From Oscillospiraceae bacterium (lineage in GTDB: Bacteria; Bacillota; Clostridia; Oscillospirales; Acutalibacteraceae), in the NCBI GenBank assembly GCA_022763825.1, contig JALEQX010000100.1, positions 1 to 43,103 on the forward strand: 43,103 nt of DNA, written 5' to 3'. The notes beneath the pieces were generated by a model. That model made no database searches, was not told the DNA's origin, and saw nothing but the letters and a program-made list of their open reading frames with translations. Made by a program: the position numbers and the translations under genes. Of the stretch, positions 16,951-24,912 are shown piece after piece; within the stretch, counting starts at the first letter, position 1, and each line of letters begins with the position of its first letter.

Positions 16951-16989
16951 TTTAAACTGATTAAGGTTTAATTATCGAATCAAAAAATC

Positions 16990-17018
16990 GAGCTGTCCGA
17001 AAGGACGGCTCTTTTTTT
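16990..17018 (+). terminator. Terminator of cohesin-like protein gene
   Basis: GAGCTGTCC-GAAA-GGACGGCTC, a 9-bp stem with one T-G pair and a GNRA-like tetraloop, followed by seven T. Confidence 0.92.
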
Positions 17019-17212
17019 GTGCTTAAACGGTTCGGACTATTTAAACCTTTTTTTTAAATGATTCAGCCGTTTTTTAGACGCTGCGGTGCTTTTTTATGCT
17101 CGGTGATATTAAAAAACAAAACGGTATAATTGAAAGCGGTCGACAGATTGTCTGCTGATTGGTTCATATTATACGTAATGTCAATTTTTCAAACATTTTA
17201 TATTAAAAGAGA
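17019..17212. other. Spacer between secreted protein gene and toxin-antitoxin pair
   Basis: About 190 bases with T-runs and no open frame that has a ribosome binding site. I see no recognisable element before the promoter at 17213. Confidence 0.4.
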
Positions 17213-17241
17213 TTGGCAATGCAACGCAATGTGCATATAAT
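17213..17241 (+). promoter_or_regulatory. Promoter of toxin-antitoxin pair
   Basis: TTGGCA (17213-17218), a 17-base spacer and TATAAT (17236-17241). ATTGGCAAT overlapping the -35 is a short palindrome, and ATGCA/TGCAT repeats flank the spacer. A ribbon-helix-helix antitoxin could bind here for autoregulation; this is inferred. Confidence 0.75.
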
Positions 17242-17276
17242 AAAAGCGTAATTAAATACAAAATGGAGTTGTTAAA

Positions 17277-17549
17277 ATGCCAAGTACAAATTTCAGTGTT
17301 CGAATGGACAGCGATATAAAAAAACAATGCGAAACTCTATACGGAGAATTGGGTATGAATCTGACCACGGCCATTAATGTTTTTTTGCGCCAGTCGCTTC
17401 GTGTCTGATGGTTTCCTTTTGATGTAAAATTGGAGCAACCTAATAATGAAACGATATATGCGATGCGTGAAGCTGAAAGAATTGCCCGTGACCCGTCTGT
17501 AAAACGTTACTCTGATGTGGAACAGGCTCTTATGGAGTTAAAAAGATGA
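17277..17549 (+). pseudogene. RelB/DinJ-type antitoxin interrupted by in-frame TGA
   Basis: Reading from ATG 17277 (GGAG eight bases upstream) gives 43 residues: the ribbon-helix-helix N-terminus with NFSVRMDSDIKK and LTTAINVFLRQSLRV. An in-frame TGA at 17406-17408 comes next. The frame then stays open for 46 more codons (WFPFDVKLEQ, EAERIARDPSVKRYSDVEQAL) to a TGA at 17547-17549 that overlaps the toxin ATG. Full length would be 90 residues, normal for DinJ/RelB. Relatives, as I recall them, have Gly-Gly between RV and FPF, so TGA stands at a glycine position and the next codon is TGG. Without readthrough only the DNA-binding half is made and the toxin-neutralising tail is lost. Confidence 0.85.
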
Positions 17550-17824
17550 GCCTTGATGTTGTTTGGACGTCACAGTTTAAAAAGGATTATAAGCTTTTAA
17601 TAAAACGAGGTATGAATATTTCCTTGCTGGATGATGTTATTAGAGGGTTATCGCGCGGTGATATTTTGCCCGATAAATACAGAGATCACTTTCTGACAGG
17701 TAATTGGGGAGGATATAGAGAGTGTCACATATCTCCCGATTGGCTGCTGATTTATCGTATCGATAATGATGTTTTGGTTTTAACATTATCACGAACATGA
17801 ACACACAGCGACTTATTTAAATAA
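17546..17824 (+). pseudogene. YafQ/RelE-type mRNA-cutting toxin interrupted by in-frame TGA
   Basis: YafQ-family ribosome-dependent mRNA endonuclease, translationally coupled to the antitoxin (ATGA overlap). The frame from ATG 17546 gives 84 residues with family landmarks YRDHFLTGNWGGYRECHISPDWLLIYRI, split over residues near 45-72, then LTLSRT and a TGA at 17798-17800. Seven further in-frame codons, THSDLFK, lead to TAA at 17822-17824. E. coli YafQ ends ERTGTHAALFG, so TGA replaces the conserved Gly and the cut removes the C-terminal His (His87 in YafQ) used in catalysis. Full-length reading would give 92 residues, equal to YafQ. As it stands the toxin is probably inactive unless TGA is read through. 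Confidence 0.85.
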
Positions 17825-17869
17825 CAGTTTGAATATTCTTGCATACTTTTTGATTACATATCAATATAA

Positions 17870-17899
17870 AAAAGACGTGACTTTTCGGTCACGTCTTTT
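17870..17899. terminator. Bidirectional terminator, toxin gene and second GPH gene
   Basis: AAAAGACGTGAC (17870-17881) and GTCACGTCTTTT (17888-17899) form a perfect 12-bp stem with loop TTTTCG. It serves the plus-strand toxin-antitoxin pair and the convergent minus-strand transporter. Confidence 0.92.
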
Positions 17900-17923
17900 A
17901 TCGTAAATATTGAATTTTCTTTA

Positions 17924-19498
17924 TTATTCGCCTGTGGATTCGGAAGCGGAAGCCGAGGTAACTTCTTTTGTATCGGCATTAACTTTCTGCTGCATCGCTG
18001 CGCGGCGTTCGAGAAGTTCGTTATACATCTGCTCTTTTTTCTTACCGTCAAGGTCATAGAAGAGCATCGGGATGATACCGAACGAGCTTGTAAGAGCGGG
18101 GACGATGGTGAACATCGCAAACAGGTAGAACTTAACCGAGTTGGGCTGTTCACGTCCCTCAATGTAAGCAGAGGTATTGTAGTTAACAGCTTTTTTAAGA
18201 ATCGTGCTGAGAACGGAGCTGACCTTGTTTGCAACTTTAGCCGCAAGACCTTTTGCAACCGATGTCATAGCTTCCGTACGATAGCCGTTCTTCCATTCGC
18301 AGTAGTCCATGGATTCGTTGTACATTTCCGTACCGATAACAGATTTTAATCCGTAGAACAATGTCCAAATAATTTCCCAGACCATCATTACTACGCACAT
18401 TGCCCACTTGTTTTGATAAATACCGCCGGAGAAATCCTTTTTCATACCGACGCATCCGATAAGGAAGATAGGTACTTTGAGAATGTTGTCTATATAACGG
18501 CTGAATATGTACAGAACTTTTGATGAGAACTTTCTTCTAAGCCACGGAACGTACGTGTAGCTGACAGGCGACAGGGGAGCCGCCGGAATACCTGCAATAA
18601 GCGCCATCGAAGCAAAATGCAGAACGTCAACGTAGTAGTCCTGCTTGCTTCCGCTCAGTCCGAAGCTGCTTAGAAAGTCGGAAAGCGTGAGCAGCAATAT
18701 GGGCTTGTTGTTCAGAATCGATTTAAAGCTTTGCTTCAAACTCGGTGATTCAACCGACTGCATGATTCTCTCTCTTGAATTCATAAAGAACCACATTGAC
18801 ATACCGCTGGAAACGATTGTTGTGAAAAGACCCATGCCGACGAACGTTACGAGATATAACTGCTTTTGTGTGGCATTGAAGGTTTTTGTAAGAACCTTGT
18901 TATCGATAAGGTCGAGAATGACCGTCGTAATCTGTTCGGGAAGCTTTTCGCCGAATGTACCCGAAGCGAAGTTAGCAAGCGTTATAAGCCTTGTTCGGTC
19001 GACGGGGTGAGGCGTTATCGTTGACAGCAGACCCGTTCTTGCAATGCTCTGGAACGTGCCGATACCCTCTCTGATGAACGCAAGGACAAAGTAGAATACG
19101 AACTTTGTGATGTCCATGCTTGTTCTGCCTGCGAAAAGAATCGGAAGCAGCCAGTAGAGAGAGGTAAGTATGAGACCGGGAACCGCCAGTAAAAGCAGAT
19201 ACGGTCTGAACTTACCCCAGCGGGTACGGGTTTTATCTATGATCGCGCCCATGAAAATATCATTGACGACGTCCCATATTCCGTTGATGGTCTGTTCAAT
19301 TGCCTGGAGTCCGAGATCGATCTGTAAAACGTTTGTTACAAATCTGCCGGAGTAAGTGTTGATGTTAAAACTCTGCGCCGCGTCCCATAGAACGAATCCG
19401 ACGGTTTCTTTTCTACCGACGTAACGTCTGTTTTGATAGACGTAATTCACTTCGCCCGGATTCGAGGACTCGGCGTTATTTTTGTTTTCGTCCGACAC
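17924..19498 (-). CDS. GPH-family sugar:cation symporter
   Basis: A 524-residue MelB-like transporter with about twelve hydrophobic segments, expected to bring in a glycoside, pentoside or related solute with Na+ or H+. The GPH signature GAIIDKTRTRWGKFRPYLL (about 84-102) is well preserved. A conserved EWKNGYRTEA stretch lies near 400. A soluble N-terminal segment of about 30 residues and an acidic C-terminal tail of about 45 residues flank the core. The start is GTG at 19496-19498 with GGGAG eight bases upstream. It is monocistronic, with a weak promoter at 19544-19572. It is related to, but not interchangeable with, the tailed transporter at 12842-15346, which has a diverged signature. Confidence 0.87.
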   Translation of the reverse strand: MSDENKNNAESSNPGEVNYVYQNRRYVGRKETVGFVLWDAAQSFNINTYSGRFVTNVLQIDLGLQAIEQTINGIWDVVNDIFMGAIIDKTRTRWGKFRPYLLLLAVPGLILTSLYWLLPILFAGRTSMDITKFVFYFVLAFIREGIGTFQSIARTGLLSTITPHPVDRTRLITLANFASGTFGEKLPEQITTVILDLIDNKVLTKTFNATQKQLYLVTFVGMGLFTTIVSSGMSMWFFMNSRERIMQSVESPSLKQSFKSILNNKPILLLTLSDFLSSFGLSGSKQDYYVDVLHFASMALIAGIPAAPLSPVSYTYVPWLRRKFSSKVLYIFSRYIDNILKVPIFLIGCVGMKKDFSGGIYQNKWAMCVVMMVWEIIWTLFYGLKSVIGTEMYNESMDYCEWKNGYRTEAMTSVAKGLAAKVANKVSSVLSTILKKAVNYNTSAYIEGREQPNSVKFYLFAMFTIVPALTSSFGIIPMLFYDLDGKKKEQMYNELLERRAAMQQKVNADTKEVTSASASESTGE

Positions 19499-19543
19499 TA
19501 TAACATCTCCCTTTCTTTTTTTCTTAATAATTTAACAAAACTT

Positions 19544-19572
19544 ATTGTATCATATATATAAAAAAAATGCAA
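19544..19572 (-). promoter_or_regulatory. Possible promoter of second GPH symporter
   Basis: Minus strand TTGCAT (19572-19567), 17 bases, TACAAT (19549-19544). The -35 is a poor match and the spacer is T-rich, so confidence is modest. Confidence 0.45.
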
Positions 19573-19736
19573 CAAAAATAATTATTTTTGAATAGTTTAT
19601 GAATGAACAAATTAAGGAAAAACGGCGAAGTGAATAGGAAATTAAATACCAAAATTTTTATTTATTTTTAACATTAAATATAAAACCCGTTTGTCTAAAT
19701 GACATAAAAAGAAAGCATGTGTGTATACAGAGTTCA
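19573..19736. other. Divergent intergenic spacer
   Basis: A/T-rich region between the back-to-back transporter and serine dehydratase genes. No open frame with a ribosome binding site and no recognisable RNA or repeat. Confidence 0.4.
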
Positions 19737-19757
19737 CAAGAATATAATTTATTCTTG
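19737..19757. promoter_or_regulatory. Operator-like palindrome at serine dehydratase promoter
   Basis: CAAGAATA (19737-19744), TAATT, TATTCTTG (19750-19757): a perfect 8-bp inverted repeat whose right arm overlaps the -35 element at 19755-19760. The position suits repression by a dimeric regulator; the regulator is unknown. Confidence 0.5.
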
Positions 19758-19783
19758 ATATTACGGAGCTAAAAATATATAAT
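19755..19783 (+). promoter_or_regulatory. Promoter of L-serine dehydratase gene
   Basis: TTGATA (19755-19760), a 17-base spacer and TATAAT (19778-19783). The leader is only about 25 bases. Confidence 0.82.
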
Positions 19784-19814
19784 TATTATATATAATATTT
19801 TTAAGAGGTAAAAA

Positions 19815-21026
19815 ATGAAATCTTTGACCCAACTGTATAAAGTCGGAAAAGGACCGTCCAGTTCGCATACAATGGGACCTAACGACGCGGCAAAAAAAAT
19901 TCTCGCTATGTTCCCGGACGCGGACTCGTTCAAGGTAATCCTTTATGGTTCGCTTGCCATGACGGGCAAGGGACATATGACGGATGAGGCATTGCTTGAG
20001 GTGCTGGGGGAGGATCGCACCCAGATAGTATTTGACAAAGAAGCGGACGTTTCGACTCTTCCGCATCCGAACACACTCGACTTTTTTGCATATAAAAACG
20101 GTGAGCTTATAGGCAAACAGCGCGCTTCAAGCGTAGGCGGAGGCGCCGTTGAGTATGAGGGACTTCCGAGCGAGGATCCGCCGGAGATTTACCCTCATAA
20201 TTCATTTACGGAAATCAGCGAATATTGTTTAAAAAACAGAATTCGTCTTTGGCAGTATGCCGAACAGTTTGACGGCGCCGGAATCACGGAATATCTGCTT
20301 GACATATGGGAGCATATGAAGAATGCGATAAACGAGGGACTTGTAAAATCGGGCGAACTTCCCGGGGGACTCGGCACGCAGAGAAAAGCGCGCTATCTTT
20401 TTAATCAAAGACATATCGATGAATCTGCGCAGACTAAGGAAAACAGAGTCGTTTGCGCATATGCGTTTGCGGTAAGCGAACAGAATGCGGGCGGCGGAAT
20501 AATTGTTACAGCGCCGACGTGCGGTTCATGCGGAGTTGTACCGTCCGTTCTTCGCTATATGCAGGAGCAGAAGGGATTTGACGATATACAAGTCGCTCAT
20601 GCTCTCGCGGCAGGCGGAATTGTCGGCAATCTTATAAAAACAAACGCTTCCATAAGCGGAGCCGAGTGCGGATGTCAGGCGGAGGTCGGTGCCGCATGTT
20701 CCATGGCTTCTGCCGCGCTTGCGGAACTTTTCGAAATGGGTATAGATCAGATAGAGTACGCAGCGGAGGTCGCTATGGAACATCATCTCGGGCTTACGTG
20801 CGACCCTATCGGCGGACTCGTTCAGATCCCGTGTATTGAGAGAAACGCCGTCGCCGCCATGAGAGCGATAAACGCGCTGAGCCTTTCGAATTTCCTTACC
20901 ACAACGAGAAAAATATCATTCGACACCGTTGTAAAAACCATGTACGAAACGGGACTTGACATGTCGAGAAGATATAAGGAGACTTCCGACGGAGGACTTG
21001 CGGTAAATTACAGAAAAACAACCTGA
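19815..21026 (+). CDS. L-serine dehydratase, iron-sulfur, single chain
   Basis: Deaminates L-serine to pyruvate and ammonia in the cytosol with an oxygen-sensitive 4Fe-4S cluster. The 403-residue chain has the N-terminal beta domain starting GKGPSSSHTMGP, the glycine-rich SSVGGGAVEYEG, and the C-terminal catalytic domain with its cysteine set: TAPTCGSCGV (near 233), GAECGCQAEVGAACSMASA (near 284), LTCDPIGG (near 329) and QIPCIERN (near 339). Both domains are in one chain, unlike the split SdaAA/SdaAB of Bacillus. The start is ATG 19815 behind AGAGG. A lipoprotein gene follows after 15 bases and is probably co-transcribed. Confidence 0.95.
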   Translation: MKSLTQLYKVGKGPSSSHTMGPNDAAKKILAMFPDADSFKVILYGSLAMTGKGHMTDEALLEVLGEDRTQIVFDKEADVSTLPHPNTLDFFAYKNGELIGKQRASSVGGGAVEYEGLPSEDPPEIYPHNSFTEISEYCLKNRIRLWQYAEQFDGAGITEYLLDIWEHMKNAINEGLVKSGELPGGLGTQRKARYLFNQRHIDESAQTKENRVVCAYAFAVSEQNAGGGIIVTAPTCGSCGVVPSVLRYMQEQKGFDDIQVAHALAAGGIVGNLIKTNASISGAECGCQAEVGAACSMASAALAELFEMGIDQIEYAAEVAMEHHLGLTCDPIGGLVQIPCIERNAVAAMRAINALSLSNFLTTTRKISFDTVVKTMYETGLDMSRRYKETSDGGLAVNYRKTT

Positions 21027-21041
21027 CGGGAGGATATTGTG

Positions 21042-21836
21042 ATGACTAAAAAAATAATCGCTGTTCTGCTGACGCTTATAACAGCTGCCGGACTGCTTGC
21101 CTCATGCAAAAAAACGGACGCCGGTGACGATATTTCAGCGAGAACCGTCGTCTGTTTCAGTGCGACGGTAAAAGAGGTCGGAGAGAGCTTTTTGGGCGTG
21201 ACGGCGAATACGGACGTTGTTACCGACGGCGAGAAATATTTTTCCGAGGGCGACGAAATTACAGTTGAATACTCCGATGTTTCCAAATTTAAGGCGGGCA
21301 ACGTAGTTTCCGTGACGTTTGACGGAATAGTTCGTGAAACCTATCCGCCCAAAATTACCGCGACGAGTATTGTGAAGCTCCTTGATTCGGACGCATTCGA
21401 AAAACCGAGCGTATTTGACGGCGAGAATTTTGTGCAGACCTCCCCGATTCTGTCGGAAAACGCACCGAAGCTCACGTTTCTGAAAAACGACGATGAAAAA
21501 ACAGTGTTTACCGCGTGTGAAAATTCGGTTCAGTATAACGGTGAGAGCGTTTACGGCGAAAGTCCGCTTATGACAACCGGCTACGGCTATGCGAAAAAGA
21601 CCGACGATTTTAAATTTGTAACGCTTAAGTTCGAAAAACAGCCGGATTCCTATACCGTAAGGGGCTGGAAAGAGGAGAGTATCGGCAATGCGTCCGACGC
21701 ACTGAAAGCCGTTAATGTTAAGAGCGAAAATAATATCATAAATCTTGACGGCGACGAGGTCGTTTTCGAGATAACAGCGTCGTGGAACAACGGCGATAAG
21801 ATTATATATTCAATTTACGTCGGCGAAGCGGGATAA
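21042..21836 (+). CDS. Lipoprotein of unknown function
   Basis: A 264-residue exported lipoprotein. The signal peptide ends in lipobox LLASC (Cys near 22), followed by KKTDAGD. The mature part is beta-rich, with KEVGESFLGVTANTD and FSEGDEITVEYSD resembling an OB-like DUF3221-type domain, and a C-terminal region ending IIYSIYVGEAG; these similarities are weak. I choose ATG 21042 (GGGAGGA seven bases upstream) over the GTG one codon earlier. It lies 15 bases after the serine dehydratase gene, which suggests one transcript but no shared task. Confidence 0.7.
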   Translation: MTKKIIAVLLTLITAAGLLASCKKTDAGDDISARTVVCFSATVKEVGESFLGVTANTDVVTDGEKYFSEGDEITVEYSDVSKFKAGNVVSVTFDGIVRETYPPKITATSIVKLLDSDAFEKPSVFDGENFVQTSPILSENAPKLTFLKNDDEKTVFTACENSVQYNGESVYGESPLMTTGYGYAKKTDDFKFVTLKFEKQPDSYTVRGWKEESIGNASDALKAVNVKSENNIINLDGDEVVFEITASWNNGDKIIYSIYVGEAG

Positions 21837-21852
21837 AACAGACTAAAAAACA

Positions 21853-21878
21853 GGGACTGCCGAATTTTCGGCAGTCCC
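21853..21878. terminator. Terminator between lipoprotein and GNAT genes
   Basis: GGGACTGCCG (21853-21862) and CGGCAGTCCC (21869-21878), a 10-bp stem extended by two A-T pairs. On the minus strand a T-run follows directly, so it mainly ends the peptidase/GNAT operon. In the plus direction the tail is only moderately T-rich. Confidence 0.85.
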
Positions 21879-21887
21879 GTATTTGAT

Positions 21888-22634
21888 TTATAATTCGTAA
21901 GAATATCGGTATGAGAAATGTTCAAAACCCATTTTCTCGTACCATTTTTTTGTTTTTTCGTTGTCCGTTATCAGATAAACCTGTTTGTTTTCGCTTTTCA
22001 GCTCATTTGCAAGGGTGATAACGCACCGCTTTGCAAAGCCGTTTCGGCGGTATTTCTTCAGCGTTGCGACTCCCGTTATGACTGCCGTCGTTTCGTTTTC
22101 CGAACACGTCACGGCGCATGAGACGAGTTTATTGCCGTGCATTATTCCCTTTGCCCGTATCAGCCCGCGCCGTTTTTTCAGTGAAATATCGGGGTACCAC
22201 GAGCCGAATACAATTTCGCGTTCTTCCTTCGTACGGTCTTCATATATTATAGGGAATATATTTTTTATGTTTTCCGAGTCGATATCGGCTGTTTCGCCGG
22301 TCTCGGAGGGCGTTTTATATATCAATATGTCATCCCGTTTTATATTTCTGTCATCAAAATCGGGAATAAAATCAAAGTAAACGGATGTGCATCCGATTAT
22401 TCTTATAAATTCGAATAATTCATCAAAATCCGTTCTGCCCGAAACCGTCAGAAGACTTCCGTCCTTATTGAAAACGGCTGATATTTTCCCGTCCGATTCG
22501 CTGTACCAAAAATACTGAATCGGTGTATCTAATCCGTATGCCAGAAGTTTTGTTGAAATGCACGAGCCTAAAACAGTTGATTCGCAGAATGAGACAAATT
22601 CATCCGTTCGGTTGCCGGTGAGCAGTTTAATCAT
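21888..22634 (-). CDS. GNAT-family N-acetyltransferase
   Basis: About 248 residues. The C-terminal half carries the acetyl-CoA binding signature: strand TAVITGVATLKKYRRNGFAKRC (near 193-214), with the R/Q-x-x-G-x-A pyrophosphate loop as YRRNGFAK. It ends with KKWYEKMGFEHFS, the usual C-terminal GNAT strand. The N-terminal half (1-120) is unrecognised. The substrate is unknown: an amino acid, peptide or small amine. The start is taken as the ATG at 22632-22634, overlapping the stop of the upstream peptidase gene by eight bases, so translation is probably coupled; a TTG two codons upstream is an alternative. Last gene of a three-gene operon. Confidence 0.8.
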   Translation of the reverse strand: MIKLLTGNRTDEFVSFCESTVLGSCISTKLLAYGLDTPIQYFWYSESDGKISAVFNKDGSLLTVSGRTDFDELFEFIRIIGCTSVYFDFIPDFDDRNIKRDDILIYKTPSETGETADIDSENIKNIFPIIYEDRTKEEREIVFGSWYPDISLKKRRGLIRAKGIMHGNKLVSCAVTCSENETTAVITGVATLKKYRRNGFAKRCVITLANELKSENKQVYLITDNEKTKKWYEKMGFEHFSYRYSYEL

Positions 22635-23643
22635 TTGCAAATTCGGTTATAAGCGCCGACGCAAGCTCGCGTACGGATTTTATGTCTCTTTCGTCGCATA
22701 CGCACGACGGGGAGTGCAGGTAACGGCACGGAATATTTATCGTAACGGTTTTTACCCCGGCGCGTGTTTTGTGTACGCTTCCCGCATTATTTCCGCCGGC
22801 GACGAGCGTTTTTATCTGATATGGTATTGAGTTTTTCTCAGCGGTTTCGGCGGCGCGTGAATAAACCTCGGGCAGATAAACGGTGCTCCTGTCCATGAAC
22901 GATATTGCCGCGCCCTTGCCGAGCTCGCATACTCTGCGGTGCTCGGGAACGTCGATTATGTCTGCTGCCGTGGTGGTTTCGATAACGACGGCATAATCGG
23001 GATTTATCGTGTATGCGCTGACTCCCGCTCCCCGGGCTCCTATTTCCTCCTGAACGGAGAACGAAAACCATGCGTCGTATTCGATTTCAGAACGTATTAT
23101 TTCGATTAAAACAAAGCATCCCGCTCTGTCGTCGAGGGCTTTTGACATGATTTTATGTTCGCCGAACTCGGTGTATTCAACCGAGAAAACGCCCGTCATT
23201 CCCGGAGGAACAAGCGAGAGCGCCTCTTCTTTCGAATTTGCGCCTATATCGATATAAAGCTCGTCTTTGGGCGGAATTTTGCCCGCCTCGTTCTTGTCAA
23301 GCAGATGTATCGGTTTTACGCCGACAACGCCCTTCACGCCGTTTTCGAAGCATATAACGCGTGCGAGCAGGACTTTTGTATCAATACCTCCGATATTCGA
23401 AAATTTAAGAAATCCGTCAGAGTCCGCACCCGTGACAATAACGCCGACCTCGTCCGTGTGCGCGTCGAGCATTATTTTGTTCTTCGGTGTTTTTCTGCCC
23501 TTTTTAAATGCTATAATGTTTCCGAGAGCGTCGACCTTGTATTCGCAGTGCCCTTTGATTTTTGAAATTATTAAATCACGGACGTTTTTTTCGCGTCCCG
23601 ATGCCGAATCCGTAAGGCAAAGCTCTTTTAATAACGAATCCAT
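22627..23643 (-). CDS. M42-family metallo-aminopeptidase, copy 1
   Basis: A 338-residue cytosolic aminopeptidase of the M42 (FrvX/glutamyl aminopeptidase, TET) family, which forms large dodecameric shells that trim oligopeptides. Two-metal ligand positions are visible: H62 (LDAHTDEVG), D171 (ALDDRAG), catalytic E199 with E200 (VQEEIG), E222 where many members have Asp (VVIETTTAAD), and H310 (CRYLHSPS). The start ATG overlaps the stop of copy 2 by one base (TAATG) with GGAGG upstream. Tandem position with a paralogue suggests complementary specificity or a mixed complex. Confidence 0.9.
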   Translation of the reverse strand: MDSLLKELCLTDSASGREKNVRDLIISKIKGHCEYKVDALGNIIAFKKGRKTPKNKIMLDAHTDEVGVIVTGADSDGFLKFSNIGGIDTKVLLARVICFENGVKGVVGVKPIHLLDKNEAGKIPPKDELYIDIGANSKEEALSLVPPGMTGVFSVEYTEFGEHKIMSKALDDRAGCFVLIEIIRSEIEYDAWFSFSVQEEIGARGAGVSAYTINPDYAVVIETTTAADIIDVPEHRRVCELGKGAAISFMDRSTVYLPEVYSRAAETAEKNSIPYQIKTLVAGGNNAGSVHKTRAGVKTVTINIPCRYLHSPSCVCDERDIKSVRELASALITEFAND

Positions 23644-24668
23644 TATTTTTTACCTCCGTGGGACAGAATATATTGAGCGATGAGCTCGGCGCACGAATCA
23701 ATGTCTTCCAATGCGATAATTTCGCCCTGAGTATGCATGTTTCGCTGGGGAATTGAAACGACGGCGGTACTTACGCCCGAACGGCTTAATGCGATATCGT
23801 CGGCGTTCGTCCCTGTTGACGACGGGCATATTTCGATCTGATAGGGGATTGAATTTTTCTGAGCGGTCATGATTAACGAATTCGAAAAATTAATGTCAAG
23901 AGACGGAGAAATACATATCATTGCGCCTTTTTTGAGTTCGCCCGATTCGGTTTCCTTCACACCGGGCGCTCTTGCGAAACTAACGTCTACGGCTATTGCT
24001 TCGTCGGGGGCAAACTCGTATGCTCCCGTTTTTGCGCCTGCGCCCGTGATTTCCTCCTGAGAGGAGAACAGGACGGTTATATCGGCGTCCGTTCCTCCGT
24101 TTTTTGAAATTATATCGAGAACCTTTATAAGTGCTGTCATGCCGGCGCGGTCGTCGAGAGCGGGGGATGCTATGAGTCCGTTTGCAAGCAGAGTAAATTC
24201 TCCGTCGAAAATAATTCTGTCTCCGATTTTTACGATTTTTGAAATTTCTTCATATGAAAGTCCAGTGTCGACTCCGGCGGATTCAAACGTCAGAGCTTTG
24301 TCTGCGTCCTCGCTTTTTGCAATGTGCGGCGGAGTGCTTATAATAACACCTTTTAATTCTTCTTTTCCGAGTACGGTTACGCGTGCCGCAGCCATGACCC
24401 GGCGGTCGATTCCTCCGCATTTATCGACTCTTAAAAATCCCGTCTTATCGATTGCGGTTACAATGAGTCCGAGTCTGTCAAGGTGCGCGTCGAGCAGAAT
24501 TTTTTTGCCCGAACCCGGTATGTTAAGCGACAGACTGCCGCTCTTTGTTCGTTTTACGCTGCCGAACTGCGAAAGAATTTTTTCGGCGTTAAGTCCGGCG
24601 TCGTTGTATTCGTCACCCGTAACGCCGGCGGACGACGTTAATGTTCTGAGTATGTCTATTGTGTTCAA
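23643..24668 (-). CDS. M42-family metallo-aminopeptidase, copy 2
   Basis: A 341-residue M42 peptidase and first gene of the operon. Metal ligands fit the family: H62 (LDAHLDRLG), D172 (ALDDRAG), E205/E206 (SQEEITG), D228 (IAVDVSFA) and H312 (RNMHTQGE). D228 is the usual residue where copy 1 has Glu. The start is an unusual TTG at 24666-24668, supported by AAAAGGAG eight bases upstream and by the absence of a nearby ATG. A consensus promoter at 24712-24740 lies in the gap after the upstream small gene. Confidence 0.9.
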   Translation of the reverse strand: MNTIDILRTLTSSAGVTGDEYNDAGLNAEKILSQFGSVKRTKSGSLSLNIPGSGKKILLDAHLDRLGLIVTAIDKTGFLRVDKCGGIDRRVMAAARVTVLGKEELKGVIISTPPHIAKSEDADKALTFESAGVDTGLSYEEISKIVKIGDRIIFDGEFTLLANGLIASPALDDRAGMTALIKVLDIISKNGGTDADITVLFSSQEEITGAGAKTGAYEFAPDEAIAVDVSFARAPGVKETESGELKKGAMICISPSLDINFSNSLIMTAQKNSIPYQIEICPSSTGTNADDIALSRSGVSTAVVSIPQRNMHTQGEIIALEDIDSCAELIAQYILSHGGKK

Positions 24669-24711
24669 AACCTGAGCTCCTTTTCAATTTTACTGTTGTG
24701 TTTCCACCGAC

Positions 24712-24740
24712 ATTATAATATAATAGAAAAGGAAATTCAA
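24712..24740 (-). promoter_or_regulatory. Promoter of peptidase/GNAT operon
   Basis: Minus strand TTGAAT (24740-24735), 17 bases, TATAAT (24717-24712). It begins one base after the stop codon of the small gene at 24742-24912. Confidence 0.75.
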
Positions 24741-24741
24741 G

Positions 24742-24912
24742 TCAAAGGTCGTCCGCGTCCTGTACCGGTCTGCCTCCGTCCTCGGGAGCGCCCGTATAGC
24801 TTCCGAGAACGTCTGTCGGAATTTCTTCACTCGTCTCAAAATCGGTCAGTCTATCTCTTCGGGGAGGAAAATGCATTCTGTGCTTTATCTTTTTTTGTGT
24901 GTTTTTGTCCAT
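24742..24912 (-). CDS. Small conserved acidic-tail protein, 56 residues
   Basis: Reading from ATG 24910-24912 with AAAGGAG seven bases upstream gives a soluble 56-residue protein. It has a basic N-terminus (MDKNTQKKIKHR), then a FETSEEIPTDVLGSYTG stretch and the ending GGRPVQDADDL. Short Clostridia proteins with a P-T-D-x-x-G-S-x-T-G motif and a PVQDADDL ending recur next to unrelated genes in my recollection; no function is known to me. There is no signal peptide or membrane segment. The overlapping plus-strand frame at 24696-25013 has no ribosome binding site and is not preferred. Confidence 0.8.
   Translation of the reverse strand: MDKNTQKKIKHRMHFPPRRDRLTDFETSEEIPTDVLGSYTGAPEDGGRPVQDADDL

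Noticed and set aside
17277..17824. Genome-wide reassignment of TGA (to Gly, Trp or selenocysteine)
   Set aside because: Many genes in the window end normally at TGA (2928, 3230, 21026, 28346, 36894, 39465, 40685), and the affected sites are glycine positions without a visible SECIS-like stem.
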